Source of the DNA: Conexibacter sp. | GTDB taxonomy: Bacteria > Actinomycetota > Thermoleophilia > Solirubrobacterales > Solirubrobacteraceae | NCBI GenBank assembly: GCA_025964215.1 | Contig: JAOPZG010000084.1 | Span: forward strand, 1-12,784 | Reading direction: 5' to 3' | Length of the DNA stretch: 12,784 nucleotides | Shown here: positions 6,036 to 12,784 of the stretch, in pieces | Position numbering within the stretch: position 1 is the stretch's first letter | How the letters are laid out: each line of letters begins with the position of its first letter | Position numbers and translations under genes: made by a program | Notes under the pieces: generated by a model | Database searches by the model: none | What the model saw: only the letters and a program-made list of their open reading frames with translations | Told to the model about the DNA's origin: nothing

Positions 6036-7949
6036 CTAGGTCGTGGCGTCGAGCGGCTGCTGGGAGGACGCGAGCTCCTGGTCGGCGCGGATGACGTGCA
6101 TGACGGCGTTGATGAGGGCGAGGTGCGTGAAGGCCTGCGGGAAGTTGCCGAGCTGCCGGCCCGAGCGGGGATCGATCTCCTCCGCGTAGAGCAGCAGGGG
6201 CGAGGCGTACCCGAGGAGCTTCTCGCACAACTCGCGGGCTCGCCGCGCCTCGCCGATCTCGGCCAGCGCGCTGACCAGCCAGAACGAGCAGATCGTGAAC
6301 GTGCCCTCCTCGCCGCTGAGGCCGTCGTCGGTCTCCTCGACGCGGTAGCGCAGGACGAGGCCGTCCTCGGTCAGCTCGTCGGCGATGGCGTTGACGGTCG
6401 CGACGATCCGCGGGTCGTCGGCCGGCAGGAAGCGCACGAGCGGCATCAGCAGGCACGACGCGTCGAGGGCGTCCGTGTCGTAGTGCTGGACGAACACGCC
6501 GCGCTCGTCGGTGCCGCGGTCGATGATCTCGGCGCGGATCTCGTCGGCGGCGGCCTGCCAGCGCGCGACGCGCTCGTGGTCCTCGCGCAGGCGGGCGAGG
6601 CGCGCGCCGCGGTCGCAGGCGACCCAGCACATCACCTTGGAGGAGACGAAGTGCTGCGGCGCGCCGCGGACCTCCCAGATGCCGCGGTCGGGCAGGCGCC
6701 AGTTCTCGATCGCGGCCTCGACGAGGCGGCAGAGCAGCGGCCAGACGGTCTCCGGCAGCGCGTCGCGCGACTTGGTGTGGAGGTAGATCGAGTCCAGGAT
6801 CGCGCCCCAGACGTCGTGCTGCTGCTGGTCGTAGGCGCCGTTGCCGATCCGGACGGGCCGGGCGCCCTCGTAGCCGTCGAGGTGGTCGAGCGTGCGCTCG
6901 GTCAGCTCCTTCTCGCCGCCGATCCCGTACATGATCTGGAGGTCCGCTGTGGATCCCTCACCGGCGACGTCGGCGATGAAGTAGAAGAAGTCGTTGGCCT
7001 CCCAGTCGAAGCCGAGCGTGTAGAGCCCCCAGAGCGCGAAGGTGGAGTCGCGGATCCAGGAGTAGCGGTAGTCCCAGTTGCGCTCGCCGCCCGGCGTCTC
7101 GGGGAGCGAGGTGGTGGCGGCGGCGACGATCGCGCCGGTCGGCGCGTAGGAGAGGCCCTTGAGCGTCAGCGCGCTGCGCTGGAGGTAGCCGCGCCACGGG
7201 TGGTCGGGGAACTCGCCGTGCGAGAGCCACTCGTGCCAGAAGTCGGCGGTGCGGACGAGGTGGCCGTAGGCCTCGTCGTAGGACTCGGGCGCGCCGTGCG
7301 TCGACCAGGAGAGCGCGACGTAGGCGGTGTCGCCGTCGCGCATCGTCGTGCGGGCGCGGGCGCGGTGGCCCTCGAAGCCCATGCGGAGATCGCTCGTCAG
7401 GTGGAGCTCGAGGTCGCTGCCGGGCGCGGACGCCTTGGCGCGGTGGTAGCCGCTGGAGGTGTACTCCCACGTGGGGTGCGTGAGGCCGTAGTCGAAGACC
7501 GGCGAGCACTCCATGTTCATCTCGACCGAGCCGTTGACGCAGCGCAGCGTGCGCAGCAGGACGTGGTCGGCGTCGAAGTCGGTGGGTGAGCGGCGGTGCG
7601 TCTGGGAGCGGTCGTCCTCGTGGTGCCACGGCCCGATCAGCAGGACGTCGCGGACGATGACCCAGCCGGTCCGCGTGCCCCAGGTGGTCTCCACGATCAT
7701 CGTGCCGGGGACGTAGCGCCGGCCGGCGGGGACGGTCTGGTCGACGGGGGAGAGGCGGAAGCTGCCTGCGTCGCGGTCGAGGATGGCGCCGAAGACCGAC
7801 GGCCCGTCCATGCGCGGGAGGCACAGCCACTCGATCGCGCCCGACGGCGCGACCAGCGCGGTCGTCTCGCAATCGGAGAGGAACGCGTACTCCGCGATGG
7901 GCGGAAACGGGCTTCCGCCGAGGGGCACGTCGCCGACGATCTGCCGCAT
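6036..7949 (-). CDS. Glycoside hydrolase family 15 protein (trehalase/glucoamylase type)
   Basis: A 637-residue enzyme. The N-terminal part (15-250) has the beta-sandwich features of this family (PPIAEYAFLSDCETTALVAPSG, then WLCLPRMDGPSVFG). The (alpha/alpha)6 catalytic barrel follows, with RNWDYRYSWIRD (290-301), the substrate-site block of GH15. The likely catalytic acid is Glu426 in GIWEVRG and the likely base is in LYAEEIDPRSG (588-597). The form resembles actinobacterial GH15 trehalases such as the mycobacterial enzyme, but trehalose versus maltodextrin specificity cannot be told from motifs. No signal peptide is seen, so it is cytoplasmic. It heads a coupled operon with pgl and a histidine phosphatase, so released glucose may feed the pentose phosphate route after phosphorylation (inference). 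The ATG at 7949 lacks a clear Shine-Dalgarno sequence. Confidence 0.9.
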   Translation of the reverse strand: MRQIVGDVPLGGSPFPPIAEYAFLSDCETTALVAPSGAIEWLCLPRMDGPSVFGAILDRDAGSFRLSPVDQTVPAGRRYVPGTMIVETTWGTRTGWVIVRDVLLIGPWHHEDDRSQTHRRSPTDFDADHVLLRTLRCVNGSVEMNMECSPVFDYGLTHPTWEYTSSGYHRAKASAPGSDLELHLTSDLRMGFEGHRARARTTMRDGDTAYVALSWSTHGAPESYDEAYGHLVRTADFWHEWLSHGEFPDHPWRGYLQRSALTLKGLSYAPTGAIVAAATTSLPETPGGERNWDYRYSWIRDSTFALWGLYTLGFDWEANDFFYFIADVAGEGSTADLQIMYGIGGEKELTERTLDHLDGYEGARPVRIGNGAYDQQQHDVWGAILDSIYLHTKSRDALPETVWPLLCRLVEAAIENWRLPDRGIWEVRGAPQHFVSSKVMCWVACDRGARLARLREDHERVARWQAAADEIRAEIIDRGTDERGVFVQHYDTDALDASCLLMPLVRFLPADDPRIVATVNAIADELTEDGLVLRYRVEETDDGLSGEEGTFTICSFWLVSALAEIGEARRARELCEKLLGYASPLLLYAEEIDPRSGRQLGNFPQAFTHLALINAVMHVIRADQELASSQQPLDATT

Positions 7950-7958
7950 CGCGCACGG

Positions 7959-7964
7959 AACCTA
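7959..7964 (-). promoter_or_regulatory. Possible -10 element for the GH15 operon
   Basis: TAGGTT on the minus strand fits the actinobacterial TANNNT -10 pattern and ends nine bases before the GH15 ATG. This would give a transcript with almost no leader, consistent with the missing Shine-Dalgarno. No convincing -35 is seen. Tentative. Confidence 0.25.
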
Positions 7965-8000
7965 CTCGACGCGGGGGCGAACTCCGCACGAGCGGGCCGG

Positions 8001-8006
8001 TACGGT
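8001..8006 (+). promoter_or_regulatory. Possible -10 element for a leaderless F420-type gene
   Basis: TACGGT matches TANNNT and places the expected transcription start at about base 8013, next to the ATG at 8014. A leaderless mRNA would explain the weak ribosome site. Divergent from the GH15 promoter. Tentative. Confidence 0.25.
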
Positions 8007-8013
8007 GGCGTTC

Positions 8014-8472
8014 ATGCAGCGATGGATCGCCTTGATGTCGCACTACATCGCCCGCTCGGGGACCGCGGCGCGGATCGCCGGCCGCGTCCACGCCGGCACG
8101 CTGCGGCGCACCCGCGGACTGGTCGGCGCCAAGTGGTTCGGCGCGCCCGTGCTCGTGCTGGTGACCGTGGGACGCAAGTCCGGCAAGGTCCGCCACACGC
8201 CGTTGTTGTACGTCAAGGAGGGAGAGACGATCGTGCTGCTCGCCGCCAACGCCGGCAACGACCGCGTCCCCGCCTGGTGGCTCAACCTCCGAGCGGCCGA
8301 GACCGTCGAGATCCTCATCCGCGGCCATCGGCGACGGTTGCGCTGGCACCAGCTCGACGCCGGCCCAGAGTACGACCGCCTCTTCGCGGCCATGGTCGCC
8401 CAGTACCCACCGGCGGAGCACTACGCGGGGTTGACGGAGCGGCGCCTGCCGATCGTAGTGCTTGCGGATTAG
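8014..8472 (+). CDS. Nitroreductase family deazaflavin-dependent oxidoreductase
   Basis: A 152-residue protein of the Ddn/DUF385 split-barrel family. Members use reduced cofactor F420 to reduce quinones or nitro compounds. The block VTVGRKSGKVRHTPLLYV (50-67) is the F420-phosphate-binding signature (GRKSG..R..PL). LLAANAGNDRVPAWWLNL (75-92) is the second family block, and the C-terminus LTERRLPIVVLAD matches the usual ending. The frame is open from much further upstream, but the extra N-terminus overlaps the divergent GH15 gene and is non-family sequence, so I take ATG 8014. GGTGG upstream is a weak ribosome site and a leaderless start is possible. Its stop codon lies inside the palindrome that precedes the HTH gene. 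The substrate is unknown, and no F420 biosynthesis gene is in the window. Confidence 0.87.
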   Translation: MQRWIALMSHYIARSGTAARIAGRVHAGTLRRTRGLVGAKWFGAPVLVLVTVGRKSGKVRHTPLLYVKEGETIVLLAANAGNDRVPAWWLNLRAAETVEILIRGHRRRLRWHQLDAGPEYDRLFAAMVAQYPPAEHYAGLTERRLPIVVLAD

Positions 8473-8490
8473 GCCAGATATGACCTAATC
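8467..8490. promoter_or_regulatory. 24-bp inverted repeat, probable operator of the HTH-nucleotidyltransferase pair
   Basis: Perfect seven-base arms GATTAGG (8467-8473) and CCTAATC (8484-8490) surround ten AT-rich bases. Read as two 12-base halves, 10 of 12 positions pair. It begins in the last codons of the preceding gene and ends nine bases before the GTG start of the HTH gene. The AT-richness stands out sharply from its surroundings. It overlaps the proposed promoter, as expected for autorepression by a dimeric XRE-type protein (inference). Confidence 0.6.
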
Positions 8491-8491
8491 T
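8486..8491 (+). promoter_or_regulatory. -10 element, leaderless promoter of the HTH gene
   Basis: TAATCT fits TANNNT and lies seven bases before the GTG start, so transcription would begin at or one base before the start codon. TTGCGG (8462-8467), 18 bases upstream, is a partial -35. No Shine-Dalgarno precedes the GTG, which supports a leaderless message. Confidence 0.4.
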
Positions 8492-8498
8492 TTGACGC

Positions 8499-8822
8499 GT
8501 GAATTCCGGAGAGCTCCTACGGACGACACGCGAGCGGCACGGCCTCTCGCAGTCCGCGCTGGCGCGCCGCGCCTCGACGACGCCGCGGCAGATCGGCCGG
8601 ATCGAGCGCGGCGAGATCTCGCCGTCCGTGATGACCCTCGAGCGCCTGCTGCGTGCGATGGGGGAGCGGTTGGAGCTGGGCGCCGCCGGTGCCGAGGGCG
8701 GCAACCTCAGCGACGCGGAGCTGCGCGCGGCGCTCGCGCTCACGCGGGTCGAGCGCGTGCAGGAGGCGTTCGCGCTGAGCCGGACGCTGACGCATCTGGC
8801 GGCGCGCGCCGGTGCGCGATGA
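8499..8822 (+). CDS. XRE-family helix-turn-helix protein, candidate antitoxin
   Basis: A 107-residue protein. Residues 4-58 form a lambda-repressor-like HTH domain: ELLRTTRERHGLSQSALARR, then the recognition region STTPRQIGRIERGEISPSV, then LERLLRAMG. The C-terminal tail (69-107, LSDAELRAALALTRVERVQE and on) is helical and could contact a partner. The GTG at 8499 puts the HTH immediately at the N-terminus; there is no ribosome site, and a leaderless start is likely. Its TGA overlaps the ATG of the nucleotidyltransferase gene (ATGA), giving strict coupling and probably fixed stoichiometry. With the palindrome upstream, this matches the layout of an autoregulated antitoxin that also represses its operon. 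Antitoxin activity is inferred from arrangement only; a plain regulator remains possible. Confidence 0.8.
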   Translation: MNSGELLRTTRERHGLSQSALARRASTTPRQIGRIERGEISPSVMTLERLLRAMGERLELGAAGAEGGNLSDAELRAALALTRVERVQEAFALSRTLTHLAARAGAR

Positions 8823-9343
8823 GCGACGCGGAGGCGCGCCTGCCGGTCGCACGGCTCCAGCCCGAGCCGTTGTTGGAGGCCTTGGTCGCCGGCGGCGTCG
8901 CGTTCGTGATCATCGGCGGCTTCTCGCTCGCGGCCCACGGCATCGTCCGCGCGACCAAGGACATCGACATCGTCCCAGACCCGGAGCCGACCAACGTGTC
9001 GCGGTTGGCCGCGGCGCTCCGCGCGCTGGACGCCGAGCCACTGCTCGCCGAGGACTTCGACCCGGCCGAGATCGGGATCGCGCTCGACGCAACCGGCCTC
9101 GCCCTCGGCGGCAACTGGGTCCTCCGAACCCGCTTCGGCCGCCTCGACGTGATGCAGGACGTCGCCGGTGTGCGCAGCTACGCCGACCTCCGCTCTCGCG
9201 CGGTGACGGACGAGCTGCCAGGGGTCGGCCCGCTCGCGTTCGCGGGGATCGACGACCTCGTGGCGATGAAGGCCGCCGCCGACCGTCCGCAGGATCGGCT
9301 CGACATCGCGGACTTGGAGCGCGCTCGGCGGGGGGCGTCTTAG
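8819..9343 (+). CDS. Nucleotidyltransferase-fold protein, candidate toxin
   Basis: A 174-residue protein of the minimal nucleotidyltransferase superfamily (AbiEii/MenT-like or MNT-like). FVIIGGFSLAAHGIVRATKDIDIV (29-52) has the hallmark GG-x-S (33-36) followed by DxD (Asp48, Asp50), which bind metal and the nucleotide phosphates. FGRLDVM (106-112) supplies the third acidic residue, Asp110. DDLVAMKAAADRPQDRLDIADLERA (145-169) is the common C-terminal helix of this group, with Lys151. All catalytic residues are intact. Family members transfer nucleotides to tRNA or proteins, and several act as toxins in two-gene systems. The ATG overlaps the stop of the HTH gene, so its expression depends on that partner. 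The target cannot be inferred from sequence. It converges with opcA. Confidence 0.82.
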   Translation: MSDAEARLPVARLQPEPLLEALVAGGVAFVIIGGFSLAAHGIVRATKDIDIVPDPEPTNVSRLAAALRALDAEPLLAEDFDPAEIGIALDATGLALGGNWVLRTRFGRLDVMQDVAGVRSYADLRSRAVTDELPGVGPLAFAGIDDLVAMKAAADRPQDRLDIADLERARRGAS

Positions 9344-9364
9344 TCCGGTCGAGCGCTCGCTCGT

Positions 9365-9377
9365 GGCGCTGAGCGCC
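9365..9377. terminator. Possible bidirectional hairpin between convergent genes
   Basis: GGCGC-TGA-GCGCC forms a five-base-pair GC stem in the 45-base gap between the ends of the nucleotidyltransferase gene (+) and opcA (-). GAGCGCTC (9351-9358) is a second small palindrome nearby. There is no T-tract on either side, so intrinsic termination is unproven. Confidence 0.3.
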
Positions 9378-9388
9378 GCGGACGCCGC

Positions 9389-10453
9389 CTAGAACAGCAG
9401 CGTCGCCGCCGCCTTGAGCGCCGGCGTGTAGGTGCCGTCGCGCAACAGCGCTTGGCGGATGCCCTCGCCGAGGATGCCGGACTCGCCGCGGGAGGCGCCG
9501 AGGATGGTCCATTCGCGTTCGGCGCCGCGCTTGTTGTGGTAGCGGGCTCGGAGGCCGCCGGGACCGCGGTCCAGCGAGAAGGAGCGGCCGGAGGCGGTCT
9601 CGAGCGTCAACCCCGCGAGGCCGCGGACCATCAGCTTGGGGTCGGGCTCCAACCGGATCTTGATGTCCTGGCGGCGCGCGTGGGCGGAGCCCTCCAGCAC
9701 GAGCCCGCGGTGGGCCATCAGCGGTGTCGTCTGCCAGTCCAGCCGCGAGGCGAGCCAGCCGATCAGCAGCAGCGCGGCCGCGGCGGAGTCCGGGTGGTGG
9801 CGGATCGTGACCGAGGAGATCGTGCGCAGCTCGGGACGCAACTGGTCGGGGTCGAAGGTCGCGGCGATGCGCTCGCGCCACGGCGTAGAGCGCAGCCACG
9901 CGAGGTCGACGACGTAGACCTTCTCGGAGAGCTGGAGGCCGCGGCGGATCGCGTCCGCCGGATCGGGCTCGTCGACGCTGTCGAGCAGCACGATCTGCGA
10001 GAGGTCGAGGAGCGAGTCGACGCCGTCGCTGTGGCCGTGCGGCGCCCACACGCACGTCAGCAGGTCGGTCACGACCAGCGGGTCCACGATCCGGTCGAGG
10101 TGCTTGAGGTGCCGCGTGCCGCACTCGACCACGACCGTCTCGCGCAGCAGCCCGATCTGCCCCTGGCCGACCTCGGACGGCGCGGAGATCGTCGCCACCG
10201 CGTCGAGCGTCGTGCGCTTCGGGTCGACCGAGCACACGATCGTGCGCGACGGGTGGTAGCGGCCGACCTTGCGCAGCCGGTTGGCGATCTCGCCGCTGTA
10301 CTCCTTGTCCACGACGCAGATCAGGTTCAGCACGCGCGCGGGCACGTAGCCCGCGTTCTCGCGATGGATCTGCGAGAGCGACGCGCGCAGCGCCGCGTCG
10401 ATGTCACCCGGCTTGGTGTCCCGCGCCCGCCAGACGGTGTCGATCGTCGCCAT
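9389..10453 (-). CDS. opcA: Glucose-6-phosphate dehydrogenase assembly protein OpcA
   Basis: A 354-residue cytoplasmic protein of the OpcA family, which promotes oligomerisation and activity of glucose-6-phosphate dehydrogenase in cyanobacteria and actinobacteria. Sequence support: the N-terminal region with VPARVLNLICVVDKE (37-51), YHPSRTIVCSV (66-76) and a typical length. Residues from about 85 onward include GQIGLLRETVVVECG and LKHLDRIVDPLVVTDLLTCVWAP, characteristic of the family's middle domain. The C-terminal part has IRHHPDSAAAALLLIGWLASRL. Its ATG follows the zwf TAG stop directly (TAGATG), so it is translated by coupling with the enzyme it serves. It is the last gene of the gnd-zwf-opcA operon and converges with the nucleotidyltransferase gene. 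Confidence 0.92.
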   Translation of the reverse strand: MATIDTVWRARDTKPGDIDAALRASLSQIHRENAGYVPARVLNLICVVDKEYSGEIANRLRKVGRYHPSRTIVCSVDPKRTTLDAVATISAPSEVGQGQIGLLRETVVVECGTRHLKHLDRIVDPLVVTDLLTCVWAPHGHSDGVDSLLDLSQIVLLDSVDEPDPADAIRRGLQLSEKVYVVDLAWLRSTPWRERIAATFDPDQLRPELRTISSVTIRHHPDSAAAALLLIGWLASRLDWQTTPLMAHRGLVLEGSAHARRQDIKIRLEPDPKLMVRGLAGLTLETASGRSFSLDRGPGGLRARYHNKRGAEREWTILGASRGESGILGEGIRQALLRDGTYTPALKAAATLLF

Positions 10454-11995
10454 CTAGATCGCGCGCCACTCGGCGCCGTCCTCGAGCAGCTTCGACGCCT
10501 CGGCCGGACCCTGCGTGCCGGCCTCGTAGGTCGGCAGCGGCCCCGGGGTCGCCTCCCACTTCGAGACGATCGGGTCGCAGATCTCCCACTGCGCCTCGAC
10601 CTCGTCGTTGCGGGTGAAGAGCGTCGCGTCGCCGCGCATCGCGTCGAGGATCAGCCGCTCGTAGGCCTCCGGCGACTGCGACATGAAGGACGTGCCGTAC
10701 AAGAACTCCATGTTGACCGGTCGGATCCGCATGCGCGTCCCCGGGATCTTCGCCCCGAGCGACAGCGAGACGCCCTCGTTGGGCTGCATCGTGAGGATCA
10801 GCTGGTTCGGCCGGACGCCCACTGAGCCGTCCTGCGCGAACGCGAGATGCGGCACCGGCTTCAAGGTGATGGCGATCTCCGTCACCTTGCGCGCCAGCGA
10901 CTTGCCGGTGCGCAGGTAGAACGGGACGCCCGCCCAGCGCCAGTTGTCGATCTCCAGCCGGATCGCCGCGTAGGTCTCCGTGTTGGAGTCCGACGGCACG
11001 CCGTCCTCCTCGAGGTACCCGCGGACGTCCTCGCCGCCGACCGTGCCCGCGGTGTACTGCGCGCGCACCGCGATGTCGTCCACCGTCGCCTCCGTCGGCT
11101 TGATGACCGACCGCAGGACCTTGACCTTCTCGTCGCGGATCTCGTCGGCCTCGAAGTGCACCGGCGGCTCCATCGCCACGTTGCAGAGGAGCTGGAGCAT
11201 GTGGTTCTGCACGAGGTCGCGCAGCGCGCCCGCGTGGTCGTAGTAGCCGGCGCGGGTGCCGATCGAGAGGTCCTCGGCCGCGGTGATCTCCACGCGGTCG
11301 ATGTAGTTGCGGTTCCACACCGGCTCGAACAGGCCGTTGGCGAACCGGAACGCCATGACGTTCTGGACCGTCTCCTTGCCGAGGTAGTGGTCGATGCGGA
11401 AGAGCTGGCGCTCCTTGAAGACCGACAGCACGTGGCGGTTGAGCGCCTTCGCCTCGGCCAGCGTCGTGCCGAACGGCTTCTCGATGATCGCCCGGACCTC
11501 GGCGTGCTCGTGGCGGTTGAGCTTGTGCTTGCCCAGCTGCCCGATGATGACCGGGAAGAACTCCGGAGCGGTGGAGAGGTAGAACGCGCGGTTGAGCGGC
11601 TGGCCGGCCGTCTCGTCGTAGGCGTCGAGGTGCGTGGAGAGCTGCTCGTAGACCGAGTCCTCGTCGAACGTGCCGCCGACGTAGCGGACGCTGGCGAGCA
11701 GCCCCTTGAGCACCGTCTCGTCGGGCTCGCGGCGCGAGAACTGGCGGATCGCCTCCGCCGCCTGCGCGGCGAACTCCTCGTGGTCCATCTCGCTGCGCGA
11801 GCTGCCGACCAGGTTGAAGCGCTCGGGCAGCGCGCCCTCGTGGGCGAGGTTGTAGATCGCCGGCAGCAGCTTGCGGCGGGCGAGGTCGCCCGTCGCGCCG
11901 AAGATCACCAGCGTCGTGCCGTGGACCGGCAGCCGCTCCAGGCCCTCGATCAGCGGGTTGTCGGGCGTCTCGCCCAGCTTGACGTCGGTCGCCAT
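10454..11995 (-). CDS. zwf: Glucose-6-phosphate dehydrogenase
   Basis: A 513-residue enzyme oxidising glucose-6-phosphate to 6-phosphogluconolactone with NADP+ (or NAD+), the committed step of the oxidative pentose phosphate pathway. The nucleotide-binding site is FGATGDLARRKLLPA (32-46). IEKPFGTTLAEA (171-182) carries the conserved EKPFG. The substrate and active site is RIDHYLGKETVQN (200-212), and the catalytic-His helix is ALRDLVQNHMLQLL (257-270). The length is standard for bacterial enzymes. The start ATG lies six bases after the gnd stop, with only a GGGCG-like ribosome site, so it is probably coupled. opcA follows with no gap. No change in key residues was seen; identification is secure. 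Confidence 0.96.
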   Translation of the reverse strand: MATDVKLGETPDNPLIEGLERLPVHGTTLVIFGATGDLARRKLLPAIYNLAHEGALPERFNLVGSSRSEMDHEEFAAQAAEAIRQFSRREPDETVLKGLLASVRYVGGTFDEDSVYEQLSTHLDAYDETAGQPLNRAFYLSTAPEFFPVIIGQLGKHKLNRHEHAEVRAIIEKPFGTTLAEAKALNRHVLSVFKERQLFRIDHYLGKETVQNVMAFRFANGLFEPVWNRNYIDRVEITAAEDLSIGTRAGYYDHAGALRDLVQNHMLQLLCNVAMEPPVHFEADEIRDEKVKVLRSVIKPTEATVDDIAVRAQYTAGTVGGEDVRGYLEEDGVPSDSNTETYAAIRLEIDNWRWAGVPFYLRTGKSLARKVTEIAITLKPVPHLAFAQDGSVGVRPNQLILTMQPNEGVSLSLGAKIPGTRMRIRPVNMEFLYGTSFMSQSPEAYERLILDAMRGDATLFTRNDEVEAQWEICDPIVSKWEATPGPLPTYEAGTQGPAEASKLLEDGAEWRAI

Positions 11996-12001
11996 CGCCC
12001 G

Positions 12002-12781
<780 letters not shown>

Positions 12782-12784
12782 CTA

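Noticed and set aside
5895..7589. 564-codon plus-strand open frame
   Set aside because: It is antisense to the GH15 gene, whose catalytic motifs are intact, and its translation has no recognisable domain.
7783..8013. N-terminal extension of the F420-type gene
   Set aside because: It would overlap the start of the divergent GH15 gene by about 167 bases and adds no family sequence; ATG 8014 fits the family length.
8492..8818. N-terminal extension of the nucleotidyltransferase gene
   Set aside because: It runs through the HTH gene in another frame with an Arg/Ala-rich translation; the ATGA overlap start at 8819 begins the real domain.
8499..9343. Phage or insertion-sequence origin for the accessory block
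   Set aside because: No transposase, integrase, target-site duplication or terminal inverted repeat pair is visible around it.

Overview
This is a high-GC bacterial window. Dense gene packing, GTG starts, stop/start overlaps, an OpcA-type glucose-6-phosphate dehydrogenase assembly factor, a deazaflavin (F420)-type nitroreductase-family protein and a mycobacterial-trehalase-like GH15 enzyme together suggest an actinobacterium. The lysine-rich secreted-type proteins and the DUF1501/DUF1800 pair make the Thermoleophilia/Solirubrobacterales a reasonable guess. That placement is inferred from gene content and protein style, not from a marker gene.

Left part (1-1680): a helical protein of unknown function (+) runs into a small winged-helix-like protein (-), with the two stop codons overlapping. 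Upstream of the latter on the minus strand is a membrane GGDEF-family protein. It keeps the N-terminal half of the domain but has lost the segment carrying the GG(D/E)EF signature. A small secreted excalibur-type calcium-binding protein (+) is divergent from it.

Middle left (1678-4796): a minus-strand two-gene operon encodes a DUF1800 protein followed by a Tat-signal DUF1501 protein, a widespread partner pair of unknown function. Upstream lie two copies of a GGGGTCAG(A/G)CCCC palindrome.

Middle and right (4797-12781): these are mostly sugar catabolism genes on the minus strand, in two blocks. One block is GH15 glucanase/trehalase - 6-phosphogluconolactonase - histidine phosphatase, tightly coupled. 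The other is gnd (partial at the window edge) - zwf - opcA, also tightly coupled. Together they supply the whole oxidative pentose phosphate branch (zwf, its assembly factor, the lactonase and 6-phosphogluconate dehydrogenase). The GH15 enzyme is a plausible source of free glucose.

Between the blocks, on the plus strand, are an F420-type nitroreductase-family gene and a compact HTH (XRE) + nucleotidyltransferase pair. The pair overlaps by ATGA and is preceded by an AT-rich 24-bp inverted repeat over a probable leaderless promoter. It looks like an autoregulated toxin-antitoxin-type module and is the most interesting accessory element here.

No stretch longer than about 130 bases lacks a gene. 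I saw no tRNA, rRNA, CRISPR array or insertion sequence.
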